Origin: Nannocystis pusilla
GTDB taxonomy: Bacteria > Myxococcota_A > Polyangia > Nannocystales > Nannocystaceae
Reading direction: 5' to 3'
NCBI RefSeq assembly: GCF_026626665.1
Contig: NZ_JAPNKE010000002.1
Location: 2,977,204 to 3,041,203 of the forward strand
Length of the DNA stretch: 64,000 nucleotides
Each line of letters starts with the position of its first letter. The stretch's first letter is position 1. Positions 17,940 through 28,478 of the stretch are shown piece after piece. The position numbers and the translations under genes are program-made. Under the pieces are notes generated by a model, which was given only the letters and a program-made list of their open reading frames with translations, did not search any database and was not told the DNA's origin.

Positions 17940-18506
17940 TCACCGGTCCTTCTGCTTTTGGTACGTGCCCATCAGCTTCGCCTTGGCGAGCACGTGCCCG
18001 GCCATCGCCTGCTCGAGCTGCGCGCGCGTCGGGGCCTGCAGCGACTGCAGCGTGGTGTCGAGCGCGTAGAGCGTGTGGAAGTAGCGGTGGCGACCGACCG
18101 GCGGACACGGCCCGCCGTAGCCGACGCGCTTGAAGTCGTTGGTGCCCTCGCGCGCGCCCGCGGGCAGGCGGTCGGGCGTCACGCCGGCGGGCAGCGAGCC
18201 GTCGCTCGGCGGCAGGTCGACGACGATCCAGTGGGTGTAGATCGTCTTCGGCGCGGCCGGGTCGGGCGCGTCGGGGTCGGTCTCGACGAGGGCCAGGCTC
18301 TTGGCCGCCGCCGGCACCCCCGACCAGCGCAGCGGCGGCGAGACGTCGCGGCCCTCGCAGGTGTACTCGCTCGGGATCTCCGCGCCCGCCGCGAACGCCT
18401 CCGACTCGAGGCTCATCCCGCTCGCGGGCGGATCGAGGCCGCCGGGCTCGGGTTTGGGCTGGCAGGCCAGCAGGCCGCAGGAGACGACGAGCGCGAGACG
18501 GTGCAT
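17940..18506 (-). CDS. YbhB/YbcL-family (PEBP, Raf-kinase-inhibitor-like) lipoprotein
   Basis: 188 residues. A short signal peptide ends in LLAC. The PEBP fold is shown by the strand SEAFAAGAEIPSEYTCEGRDVSPPL, the ligand-site segment DPDAPDPAAPKTIYTHWIV and GYGGPCPPVGRHRYFHTLYALD. Bacterial members bind small anionic ligands and have no firmly known role. The lipid anchor is unusual, since most are cytoplasmic or soluble periplasmic proteins, but lipidated forms are seen in bacteria with many lipoproteins. Confidence 0.88.
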   Translation of the reverse strand: MHRLALVVSCGLLACQPKPEPGGLDPPASGMSLESEAFAAGAEIPSEYTCEGRDVSPPLRWSGVPAAAKSLALVETDPDAPDPAAPKTIYTHWIVVDLPPSDGSLPAGVTPDRLPAGAREGTNDFKRVGYGGPCPPVGRHRYFHTLYALDTTLQSLQAPTRAQLEQAMAGHVLAKAKLMGTYQKQKDR

Positions 18507-18556
18507 GGCCGGGCAAACGTAGCGGAGCGGCGCCCGTGCGCAAGCTCAGCCCTTTA

Positions 18557-18584
18557 CCTGTCCCGGAGGACATGCCCGATCGGT
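18557..18584. repeat. Two 14-bp repeat units
   Basis: CCTGTCCCGGAGGA followed by CATGCCCGATCGGT in exact register, between divergent lipoprotein genes. The pair contains the inverted repeat TCCCGGAGGA/ CATG core and could form a small hairpin. Confidence 0.7.
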
Positions 18585-18664
18585 CCGGTCGTTCGCCCGC
18601 GACCACGCCCGTCCTCACGCGCGCGCGTCCAGGGCGCGGGCGGGCTCGGCTACGATGCGTCGTG

Positions 18665-20671
18665 ATGATATCCCGCCCGCTTCTCCTCACCCTGGCCGTA
18701 TTTCCGCTGGCCTGCGGCGACTCGACCGCCACCACCACGGACACCGATTCATCCTCCTCCTCGAGCTCGTCGTCGTCCTCGACCACCAGCGACGACCCGG
18801 TCACGACCGGTCCGACCTCGACCACTGCCGTCACCACCGAGGGTCCGACGACCACGATCGCGCCGACCACCACCGACGCGATCACGTCGACGACGACCAC
18901 GAGTACGACCACCGATCCCACCGCGACCACCACGTCGACCACGACCACCACCGACTCGACGACGACCACCACGTCGACCACGACCACCACCGGGGACACG
19001 GACACCGACGGTCCGCCTCCGCCCGACGTGGTGCCGGAGCTCGTGTGTCCCGGCGATCCGGACGGTCACTGCGATCCGGTGCCGGACGCCGAGCTGCTGG
19101 CGGGCGCGTCGGTGCTGTCGATCGTGCCGAACTGCTTCGAGGCGTGGACCGACCTCGACGCCGACGCCGAGTACGAGCCGCCGGGCGAGGTCTTCCTCGA
19201 CTGCGGCTGCGATCGCCTGTGCCCCGGCGATCCCGGCTACGTCGACGCCGACGCCGGTGAGGGCGACGGCGAGTTCCAGGCCAGCTGGCTGGCCGGCTTC
19301 CACAACGGCCGGCCCGCGACCGGCGTGCGCGGCGACGGCCTCGGCCTCGTCGGCGAGGGCGACGGCCTGTGGGCGCGCGCGCTGGTGCTCGAGCAGGGCA
19401 ACACCAAGCTGGCGATCGTCACCCTCGACCTGGTCGGCTTCTTCAACAACGAGACCCTGGCGATCCGCGACAGCCTGGCGCAGATGGGCCTCGAGGTCGA
19501 CTACGTCCTGCTGCACGCGCTGCACAACCACGAGGGCCCCGACAGCATGGGCCTGTGGGGCCCCGAGCAGCTCGTCAGCGGCTACGACCCGGCCTACCGC
19601 GAGCAGGTGCGGCAGGCCATCGTCGAGTCGATCGTCGCCGCCGACGCCGCCAAGAAGCAGGTCGCGCAGATGGTCGTCGGCGAGGTCGACACCTCGACGT
19701 ACCACGCCAACGGCGTCGGCAACGTCATCAACGACAGCCGCGACCCGTTCGTCGTCGACGAGATGATCGGCGCGGTCCAGCTGCTCGACGGCGAGGCGCA
19801 GACGATCGCCAGCCTCGTCAGCTTCGGCAACCACCCCGAGGCGCTGTCCGACGAGAACACCCTGATCACCAGCGACTTCGCCCACGGCCTGCGGCGCACG
19901 CTCGAGCAGGGCAGCCAGTGGTTGCAGGCGCCCGGCAAGCCCGGCGTCGGCGGCCCGTGCCTGTTCCTCAACGCGGCCGTCGGCGGCCTGATGACGCCGC
20001 TCGGCATGGCGGTCAAGACCCCCGACGGCGAGACCTACCAGTCGGGCACCTTCGAGAAGGCCGACGCGATCGGTCAGCTGCTCGGCGAGATGGCCCTCGA
20101 CGCGCTCGCCAACGGCGACGCCGTCGACGCGCCGCAGCTCGACCTGCAGGCCCAGAAGTTCAAGCTGCGGGTCGACAACCAGAACTTCCAGGCCATGTTC
20201 CAGCTCGGGATCTTCGACCGCGAGACGTTCATGGAGATGGACGGCATGTACATCGAGACCGAGGCGGCGCTGATCAACCTCGGGCCCGCGCAGTTCCTCA
20301 CCGTGCCGGGCGAGCTGTTCCCCGAGCTGGCGATCGGCGGCTACGACGGCAGCCACATCAACGTGCCGACCAAGCCGCTCGTCGACCCCAACAACACCAA
20401 CCCGCCGAACCTGCAGAGCGCGCCCGAGGCCCCGTACCTCAAGGACAAGATGCACGGGACCTACCGCTTCATCATCGGCATGGGCAACGACGAGCTCGGC
20501 TACATCGTGCCCGAGTACGACTGGGTGCTCGGCGATCCGCCGTGGATCACCGAGGCCGAGGGCGACCACTACGAGGAGACCAACTCGATCGGCGTCGAGA
20601 CCTTCAGCAAGATCGACGCCGCCGCGGACGTCCTGATCGCGTGGTCGAAGTGGGTCCACGGCCTGCCGTGA
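18665..20671 (+). CDS. Neutral/alkaline ceramidase-like secreted lipoprotein
   Basis: 668 residues from ATG 18665. Signal peptide ending FPLACG, then an almost pure Ser/Thr linker of about 90 residues with many TTTST units, and then a domain resembling the N-terminal part of neutral ceramidase: early Gly-rich strands (GVRGDGLGLVGEGDGLWARAL), LAIVTLDLVGFFN, HALHNHEGPDSMGLWG with the paired His expected to bind zinc, and SFGNHPEAL. The equivalent region in ceramidases hydrolyses the amide of ceramide at the cell surface. The catalytic serine loop (NxxxGDVSPN in ceramidase) is replaced by LNAAVGGLMTP, so activity on ceramide is doubtful. Attack on prey or host lipids is speculation. Confidence 0.7.
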   Translation: MISRPLLLTLAVFPLACGDSTATTTDTDSSSSSSSSSSSTTSDDPVTTGPTSTTAVTTEGPTTTIAPTTTDAITSTTTTSTTTDPTATTTSTTTTTDSTTTTTSTTTTTGDTDTDGPPPPDVVPELVCPGDPDGHCDPVPDAELLAGASVLSIVPNCFEAWTDLDADAEYEPPGEVFLDCGCDRLCPGDPGYVDADAGEGDGEFQASWLAGFHNGRPATGVRGDGLGLVGEGDGLWARALVLEQGNTKLAIVTLDLVGFFNNETLAIRDSLAQMGLEVDYVLLHALHNHEGPDSMGLWGPEQLVSGYDPAYREQVRQAIVESIVAADAAKKQVAQMVVGEVDTSTYHANGVGNVINDSRDPFVVDEMIGAVQLLDGEAQTIASLVSFGNHPEALSDENTLITSDFAHGLRRTLEQGSQWLQAPGKPGVGGPCLFLNAAVGGLMTPLGMAVKTPDGETYQSGTFEKADAIGQLLGEMALDALANGDAVDAPQLDLQAQKFKLRVDNQNFQAMFQLGIFDRETFMEMDGMYIETEAALINLGPAQFLTVPGELFPELAIGGYDGSHINVPTKPLVDPNNTNPPNLQSAPEAPYLKDKMHGTYRFIIGMGNDELGYIVPEYDWVLGDPPWITEAEGDHYEETNSIGVETFSKIDAAADVLIAWSKWVHGLP

Positions 20672-20693
20672 ACCCGCGCCGCGAGCGGGCGCC

Positions 20694-22018
20694 CTACTCC
20701 ATGATGGGCGTCCGCTCGCACTCGTAGGTCACGTCGATCGTCGGCCCGTGATCGATGACCTCGAAGTCGGTGGCCTTGAGGTCCTCGAGCGAGAACGGGT
20801 CGACGCCGACGCCGTCCCACGTCGCGCACCCGTACACGTCGCTCTGGGCGGTCAGGGCGATGTTGCCGCCGTCGGACATGTACATGCCGTACTTCTGCAG
20901 CGCCTTGGCGATCACCTGCGCGCCGGGGCTGAGGTTCTCGAGCGGGTAGTCGGCGCGCAGGCGCATGTGGCCGCCGTACGGGATCGACGTCATCGGCCCG
21001 CTGGTGTTGGTGCCGTGGGTCGCGGGCGCCACGTACTTCTTGGCGCGGATCATCGAGTTGGGCAGGATGAACCGGATCGCGTGGTTGATCTCGCCGGCCG
21101 CGACCTCCTCGGCCGAGAACAACAGCGGCGCGATCGGGAAGCCGGCCGCGTCGGCGCTGGTGCACTGCTGACCGCGGCCGTCGAGGTCGTAGGTCTTCGA
21201 GGTGTCCCACAGCGCGAGGCAGCCGGCGGTGAACTGATCGGTCTGCGCGTCGACGGTCGCGTGGTAGATCTCGTAGAGCCGCTGCTGCTGCGCGACACCA
21301 CGATCATGTGACAGTCGGCGCCGTCCTGGTAGCCGCTGCAGTCGTAGCCCTCGAAGCTGTCCGCCGGCGGGATGTCCTGCGGGTAATCCTCGACCACGCC
21401 GCCGGGCGGCAGCGGGATCGGGGCCACGTCGCAGTCGGGCGAGTAGTAGTAGTCGTTGTCGAGCGCGTAGGTCCGCTTCTCCGTGCCGGCCGGCGCGTCG
21501 ATGGCGGTGATGCTGAAGTCGATCCGCATCGTCCCGGTGCCCCACCCGTTCGGCGGCGAGTTCTGCACCATCCACTGCGTGATCGCGGCCGAGTCGGGCG
21601 CGACCGGGTCGCTCGACGCGTCGTGGTACCAGATCGCGTCGGCCGGGAAGAACAGGCCTTCGGCCTGAGAGGCGCACAGGGTGCTGTCGTCGCCCGCGCC
21701 GGTGGTGGTGTCGGGGCCGGTCGTGTCCGTGGTCGTGCCCGGCTCGGTGGTCGGCCCCGCGGTCGTGTCGGTGGTCGGCCCGCTGGTGCCGGGGCCCGTC
21801 GTCGGGCCCGTCGTCGGACCCGCGGTGGTCGGCTCGGACGTCGGCCCGGCGCTCGTCGGGCCGCCGGTCGAGGCTGTCTCCGAGGACATGGTCGTCGGGC
21901 CAGCTCCCGTCTCGCCGGTCGAGGCGCCGGTCGCCTCGGTCTCGGTCCCGCCCCCGCCCCCGCACGCGACGGCCAGGACGGCCGCCGCGACCCACGTTCC
22001 GCGATATGTCATGTCCAA
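20694..22018 (-). CDS. Secreted lipoprotein with Gly/Thr/Pro linker, one frameshift
   Basis: From ATG 22018: signal peptide with LAVACG lipobox, a 90-residue linker of GPTT repeats, then a compact domain. The frame breaks near 21295 (after CHMIVVS) and resumes as QQRLYEIYHATVD. The rest resembles a family of secreted proteins with an INHAIRF segment, a YVAPATHG segment, a GGHMRLRADY segment and a final ALQKYGMYMSDGGN segment; I know this pattern from bacterial secreted proteins without assigned function. The stop codon lies 22 bases from that of the ceramidase-like gene, so the two converge. A 14-bp repeat unit (CATGGTCGTCGGGC) lies inside the linker code. Confidence 0.7.
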
Positions 22019-22034
22019 CCTCCGGACGGGGATG

Positions 22035-25000
22035 TTACCCCGTCAGGAGGCCGGTGCGGCGGCGCAGATCGATCGCGCTCTCGCTGCACCAGAAGCGCAG
22101 GAGGTCGGCGATGACCTCGGAGTTGAAGACGAGCTCCTCGCCCTCGAGGTAGAGCAGCGCCTGGTCCTCCTGCCGCAGCAGCGCCGCGCACGACGGCAGG
22201 TCGGCGGCGATGAGCGCCGCGGCGCGCAGCGCCGTCGTCTTGAGGTCGGCGTACCACGCGTGGAAGTCGACCGGCGCCGACTGAGCGTATTCGGCCGAGA
22301 CGTCCTGCAGCACCTGCCGCTCGCGCCGGCCGAGCACCTTGACGATGCGCCGCTGGAGGTCGTCGAGCGCGCTCGGATCGGCGAGGTTCGAGCCGTAGTT
22401 GGGCGCGGCGGTGCGAGCCGCGGCGGCGAGGATCAGCATCAGCTCCGAGGCCTTGAAGCGGGTCACCGCCTGCAGGCCGCGCTGCACGTAGGCCAGCGCG
22501 CGCGCGATGACGAACGCCTGCTGCGGCTCGGACAGCCGCAGCACCGTGGCCGGCACGAGCACCACCGGCAACGCGCCGAACTCGAGGCTGACCGTGGTAC
22601 CGGCGCCGCGATAGACGTAGAGGTCGTAGTCGGGCAAGCCGAACAGCCCCGCGATCTTGTCGACGAAGCCGCGCAGCGGGTTGCCGGAGCGGGCCGTGAT
22701 CTTCTCCTTGGCGTTGACGCTGAAGCGATTGAGGTCGCCGAGGTACAGCTTGCTGAGGCTGAGGCTGATCGCGTTGATGAGCTTCTCGGCCACCGCGCCC
22801 TGCTGGCTGCGATCGAGCTGGCTCCGCAGCACCTCGGGCGCGAACGAGTTGGGGGCCGCGGAGGCCGGCTTGGGGGTCATGCGGGTCAGCGCCCGCATGT
22901 CCGACTCGCTCGCGGCACCGAGCACGCACAGCGGCCCGAGCCCGAGCGCGGCCTCGGCCATCTTGCCGCGGTCGACGTAGCACTGCACGAGGCCACGCCA
23001 CGGATCGGGCGACGCGGGGTAGAGCCCGGCCGCCTGGCGGAACACGGTGCCGGCCTGGTCGGCCAGCCCCTGGGCCCGCAGCCGCTCGCCGAGCGCGAGC
23101 CGCAGCGGCAGGTTCTGCTTGACCTCGGCGATGCCGAACTCGAGCGTGCCGATCGCCTTGTCGGACCGCTGCATCGCCTCGCCCTGCACGCGCGCCAGCT
23201 CGAGGTAGGCGCGCCCGAGCTTGGCGTCGTCGCCGGCGACCTGCTGCAGGTGCCGCATCAACGCCTGCTCGTACAGCTCCCAGTCGTCGGCGCTCTGCAC
23301 CTGCTTGGCGTACTCGCCGGCCGCGACGCCGTCGGGGCCCTCGAGCGCGACCGCGCTGAGCAGCGCCTCGAGGCCCTGCAGGCGGCGGCCCTGGTGCAGC
23401 TCGATGTGCGCGAGGTGGACGATCGCCGCCACGCGGTCGTCGATGGTCGTCGAGGCCCGCAGCAGCCGCCGCGCCGTCTCGGCCGCCGCCGCGCCGTCGC
23501 CCATGCGGGCGTAGACGTCGGTGAGGGCCAAGAGCGCCCCGCGATCGTCGGGCCGGGCCTGCAGCGCCGCCTCGAGGCACTGACGCGCGCGCGGCAGGTC
23601 GCCGATGTGATCGGCGAGCAGACCGGCGAGGTTGCGGTTGGCGGTGAACAGCGCATCGGGCTGGCTGGCGACCTGCAGGATCTCCCCGTAGATCTCGGCC
23701 GCGTCGCCCCACTGCGCGTTGCGGTTGTAGAGGTCGGCCAGGAACAGCAGCATCGGCACGTGGCGCGGCCTGTCCCGAAGGACACGTCGCAGCACGCTGA
23801 TGCCGCCGGCCAGGTTGCCGAGCTCGTCGGCGTACAGCTCGGCGATCCGCAGCCACAGCGCCGCCGAGCGCTCGGCCCCGCGGGCCGCCGCGGCCGCCTG
23901 CGACAGCTTCTCGAGCAGGCGCGTGCCCTGCTCGAGCATGAGCAGGATCTTGTAGAGCATGTCGGCCGCCTCGGCGTGGTCGGGGTAGCGCTCGAGCGCG
24001 AGCTCGAGGTCCCGCGTCGCCGACTCCGGATCGTCGAGCCGCTGCAGGCGGATCTTGGCCGTCTCGACCAGCAGGTTGGCCGCCGTCTCGCCGCTGCGCT
24101 CGGCCGCGGCCAGGCGCGCCTTGGCGGCCGCCAGCGCCCGCGGGTCGTCGATCAGCGTCGACACGCGCACGAGCCCGAGGATCGCCCCGAGGCTCTCCGG
24201 ATCGCCGGTGAGCGCCATCTCGTAGCTCTTGGCGGCCGCTTGCAGCGATCCGGCGCGCTCGAGCGTCTCGCCGAGCCGCGTGTAGTAGGCGCCGAGCAGC
24301 GTCGGGTCCTCGCCCTCGATGTTCACCACCTGGGCGTCGATGCGGGCCAGCGTCTGGTCGTCGCGCCCGGCGATCGCCAGCCGCTCGAGCCCCGACAGCG
24401 CCATCGGATCGGTGGGCGCGCGCTGCAGCACCGACGCGTAGGTGTTGCGGATCGTGTCGATGTCGGCGCCGACCGGGCCCTCGTAGAGGCGGGCCAGCTC
24501 GCGCAGCGCCGCCACCTTGGCGCCGTCGTCGGCGACGTGCTTCGACAGCCGCACCTGCAGATCGGCGAGCGACTTCCACATGCCCTGCAGGCGGTACAGC
24601 GCGTCGAGGGCCAGCATCGCCGCGAGGTTGCCGGGCTCGCGCTCGAGCACCCGCTCGTAGGCGGCGATGGCCCGCTCGGGCTGGCCGAGCTGCTCGGCGA
24701 ACACCTCGCCCGCGCGCAGCAGCGCCGCGGTGGCCAGCGAGCCGTCCTTCGCCGTGGCTGCCTCTTGGGCCAGGTCCTCGACCACCCCGGGCCACGCCTC
24801 GAGCGCCGCGCGCACGCGGGCCAGGCCGTCGAGCGCCGGCCGGTAGTCGCCGAGGGCCTGCAGCGCCGCGTGGTAGGCGACCACCGCCCGCGGCGGGTCG
24901 CCGAGGTGCTCCTCGTAGACGCGACCGATCCGGTAGGCCACCTGGGCCCGCGCCCGCGGCTCCGACAGCCCGCGCAGCTCGGTCTCCAGCACGTCGACCA

Positions 25001-28000
25001 ACTCCTGCCAGCTCTTGCCGCGCTCGAGCAGCCGCTGCAGCGCGTGCAGCGACGGCCCGTGCTTGGGGTCGATCTCGATCGCGTTGCGGTAGCAGCCGAT
25101 CGCCCGCCGCGTGTCGGCCAGCCGGCTCTCGCACAGCCCGCCCATCGTGTGCAGCAGCGCCACCGCGGCCTTGCCCGGCGGCGTGATCACCAGCTCGCGC
25201 TCGTAGGTGTTCAGCAGCTCGTCCCAGCGACCTGTCCGATGGTACAGGCGGCCGATGCTCGCCAGCGCCGGCGCGTACTTCGGATCGACCTCGAGCACCC
25301 GGCGCAGGCGGACCAGCGCGCCGTCGCGGTCGTCGAGCTTCTCGTCGAGCACCTCGCCGGCGCGGTGGAGCAGCTGGACGATGCGCGGCTTGTCGAGCGT
25401 CTTGCTCGCCTCGAGCTCGATCGCCTCGACCAGCTCCTTGTAGCGGCCCGCGACCTCGCAGGCCCGCTGCAGCGCGTGGATCGCCCCGATGTGGTCGGGG
25501 TCGATCTTCAAGATCCGGCGGTAGGTGTGGGCGGCCTGGACCGGCTCATTGAGATAATCGATGTAGAGGTCGGCGATGCGGGTGAGGTAGGCGATCCGGC
25601 GATCGTCCTCCTCGGCCGAGTCGATGCCGCGCTCGAGCAGCTCGATGAGCTCGTGGTGGCGGCCCGCGGCGGCGAACAGGCGCAGCAGCGCCTTGAAGGC
25701 GGTCGCCAGGCCCGGGTGCAGCGTCAGCGCGCGCGAGTGGTACTCCATCGCCCGCTCGGGATCCTCGAGCTGGATCTCGTGGATCTCCGCCATCTTGGTG
25801 TAGGCCGCGGCCGCCCGCTGAGCGTCGTTGACCGCCTCGGCCTCGGCCTGCAGCATGTGCAGCAGGCGGTCCCACTGCTTCTTGCGCGTCAGCAGCTTCG
25901 ACAGCGCGCGCAGGCTCGGGCGGTAGGCCGGCTCGATGTCCAGCGCCGCCTCGTACCAGCGCATCGCCTCGTCCTCGTTGTGGAGGCGGTTCTCGACGAT
26001 GTCGCCGATCTGATAGAGGACGCTGATCTTCTCCGACGGCAGCTCGAGCAGCTCGACCAGCGTCTGCAGCGTCCGCGTCATCGCGTCGTAGCGCTCCGCG
26101 GCCTCGTACAGGCGGATCAGCTCCTCGAGCACCAGGCGGTAGCGCGGGCTCTCGGCGACCGAGCGCTCGAGCGCGGCGATCGCCTTGTCGCGGCTGCCGA
26201 GCCGCTCGGAGTGCAGGCGGGCGATCCGGTAGTAGGACATCGCCCGCACGTCGGGGTCGCTCAGCTGCTGCGCCTCGCGCTCGAGCACGCTGATGAGCTC
26301 GCGCCAGCGGTGCTGCCCGTGGTGCAGGCGCTTGAGCGCCGCGAACGCGCCGGAGGCCGCCGGGTCGAGGTCGAGCGCCGTCTCGAGCAGCTCGACCGAG
26401 CTGCCGACGCTCTTGAGCCGCACCTCGGCCAGGTGGGCGCGGCGGGCCACCAGCGCCGAGCGCAGGCGCGGGTCCTTCTCCACCGCGCTGGCCAGCTGCG
26501 CCGTCGTCCGCTCGAGCTGGTCCCACGCGCCGGCCTTGGCGTCGAGCTGCTCGAGCGCGCGGAGGTAGGCGACGTTGCTCGGGTCGAGGTCGCGGGCCTG
26601 GGCGAACGTCGCCCGCGCCTCACCGTCGTTGCTGAGCCCGTCGAGCAGCACCGTCGCCTTGGCCGCCAGCAGCGCCGCCTTGCGCTTCTGGTCCGAGGTC
26701 AGCCGGATCTCGGTGTCGAACAGCGGCAGCGCGCGCGACCAGTTCTTCTGCGCCAGCAGCGAGCGCCGCGCCCCGCGGACCACCGGCAGGAACTCCGGCG
26801 CCAGCCCGTGGGCGCGCAGGTAGTAGGTCGACGCCTGGGCGACGTCGCCGAGCGGGTACTCGTAGAGCCGGCCGATCTCGTACGACAGCCGGGCCGCGCG
26901 GAACAGGTCGGGCTGGGTCGCAAGCTCGGCCTCCCACGCCTCGATCTGGGCCTGGGCCGCGCGCAGGAACGGGTTCTCGGCCGCCATCGCCGGGCTCGAG
27001 ATGGTCCGCGTCACCGGCCCCGAGGGTCCGCGGGCGCCGGTCGCCGGCACCCCCGAGGGGCCCGACATCGGCGTGGTCCGCGACCGCGGCGGCTCGCCGG
27101 GCGCGAGCGGAGCTGGCCCCGAGGACCTGTCCCCGAAGACCTGTCCCGGAGCACCTGGCAGAGGGGACCTGTCCGAAGGAGCCTGTCCTCTCGGGCTGGG
27201 CGGCGGCGCGCCGCGGGCGAGCAGGCGGGTCCGCAGCGCCTCGGGCATCGGCGCCGCCGGGCCGGGCCGCGGCGTGGTGTCGGGGTTGGACAGCCGCGTC
27301 GCCGAGTCGGAGGCCAGCCGCGTCGCCGAGTCGGAGGCGCGCGGCGCCTCGACGGGCGCGCGGGCCGCCTGGACCACGGCCGGATCGATCTCGCCGTCGC
27401 GGGCCGTCGCCGCCAGGACGTCGATCTGGGGCGTGGCCGCCGAGGGCTCGGCGTCGATGTCCACCTCGAGATCGACCGGGATCGTCTTCGCCGCGGTGAC
27501 CGGCACCTCTTCCGGCTTGCCCGCGCGAGCCGGCGGGGCGCCCGCGCCGACGACCGGTGGGATCACGGGCGCGACCGGGGCGGCTGCGCCCGACTGCGGC
27601 TGGAGGGCGCCTTCGAGTTGGCGCCGCTGCCGATCAGCGTGGTGTTGCCGAGCGCCGGCGTGGGTCGGGAGACCCCACGCATCGGCATGGCGCCGAGGCT
27701 CTTGCCGAGCCCGCCGAGCCCCAGGTTCGGCGGCGCCGGCTTGCCGGACTCGGCCGCCGGCTTGGGCTCGTTGAGCTTGGCGAACGGCCGCGACGGCTCC
27801 GGTTTCGCGGGCGCGGGCGCCGACGCCTTCGGCGGCTCCACTTTTTCGGTCTTCACCTCAGGCGCCCGCGGCGCCGGCGGCACCGGCCGTGTCGGCGGAC
27901 GCGCCGGTTCGTCCGCCTGCAGCTCGATGTCGTCGTCGATGTCGACCTCGATCGGCGGGATCGTGGGCATCGGCGGGATCGCACCGGGCCGGGCCGCCAC

Positions 28001-28159
28001 GCCCAGCCCCGTCGCTCGCTCGTCGACGATGATCGCGTCGAACAGATCCGCGGGATCGCGGGGAATCTCGTCGTCCCGGAGCGGCCCGCCGGGAAGATTG
28101 ATCGGAGGCCGACCCGGAGAGCTCGCGGGCTTTCCACCCTTGTCGTCTTGCTGCGCCAC
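22035..28159 (-). CDS. Giant TPR-repeat protein, one frameshift
   Basis: About 2040 residues when the two frames are joined near 27600 (GSGANS to EGALQPQSG; the alternative is two overlapping genes with a GTGA junction, but the first frame then ends in an unnatural Arg/Pro/Ser tail). Residues 1-330 are a Pro/Ala/Asp-rich, probably unfolded cytoplasmic region with no signal peptide. Roughly 40 degenerate 34- to 37-residue TPR units follow (patterns such as AIxxYxxALExxPxxxxALxxLxRLY). The last 250 residues are a different domain (LYVYRGAGTTVSLEFGALPVVLV, FVIARALAYVQRGL) that resembles an inactive M48-like fold. Such scaffolds are typical of myxobacterial motility and signalling clusters. A five-unit 14-bp repeat array lies in the code for the unfolded region. 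Confidence 0.75.
27126..27195. repeat. Five 14-bp repeat units inside a coding region
   Basis: CCTGTCCCCGAAGA, CCTGTCCCGGAGCA, CCTGGCAGAGGGGA, CCTGTCCGAAGGAG, CCTGTCCTCTCGGG in perfect 14-base phase. They lie within the low-complexity N-terminal part of the TPR gene. Five units are 70 bases, not a multiple of three. Confidence 0.85.
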
Positions 28160-28397
28160 GGTGACGCGAGTATGCCCGATCCGGCGGCCGATGGACCTGC
28201 AGGCCGGGCGCTTGCGACCGGAATTCCGCCGTACTTGCGCGCTTCGGCCGGTTTTGCGCGAAATCCGCAGGCGGTTCGCCCGGCCGGCGCACCGCGATCC
28301 CCCGCGTCGCGAGGCCGTCCGTAGCGAGGCGATGGCGCCGTCGCGACGGCGTTCGCTCGCGACCGAAGATCGAATGCGATCGCGGCCTGTGATCGAT

Positions 28398-28413
28398 CTG
28401 ACCGATCGGTCAG
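28398..28413. promoter_or_regulatory. Palindromic operator-like site between TPR and pseudokinase genes
   Basis: CTGACCGATCGGTCAG is a perfect 16-base palindrome, 66 bases before the pseudokinase ATG. Its form resembles operators of TetR-family repressors. The 319 bases between the two divergent genes hold no other clear feature. No TetR gene is in the window. Confidence 0.55.
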
Positions 28414-28478
28414 CCTCGAGAAAGCAAATTCCTTGCGCTCGTCCGTCCGCTGGTCACTATGCTTCCGGCGGATCGATC

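Noticed and set aside
22021..22035. A fusion between the lipoprotein at 20694..22018 and the TPR gene.
   Set aside because: Both run leftward and are separated by a clear stop and a signal-peptide start.
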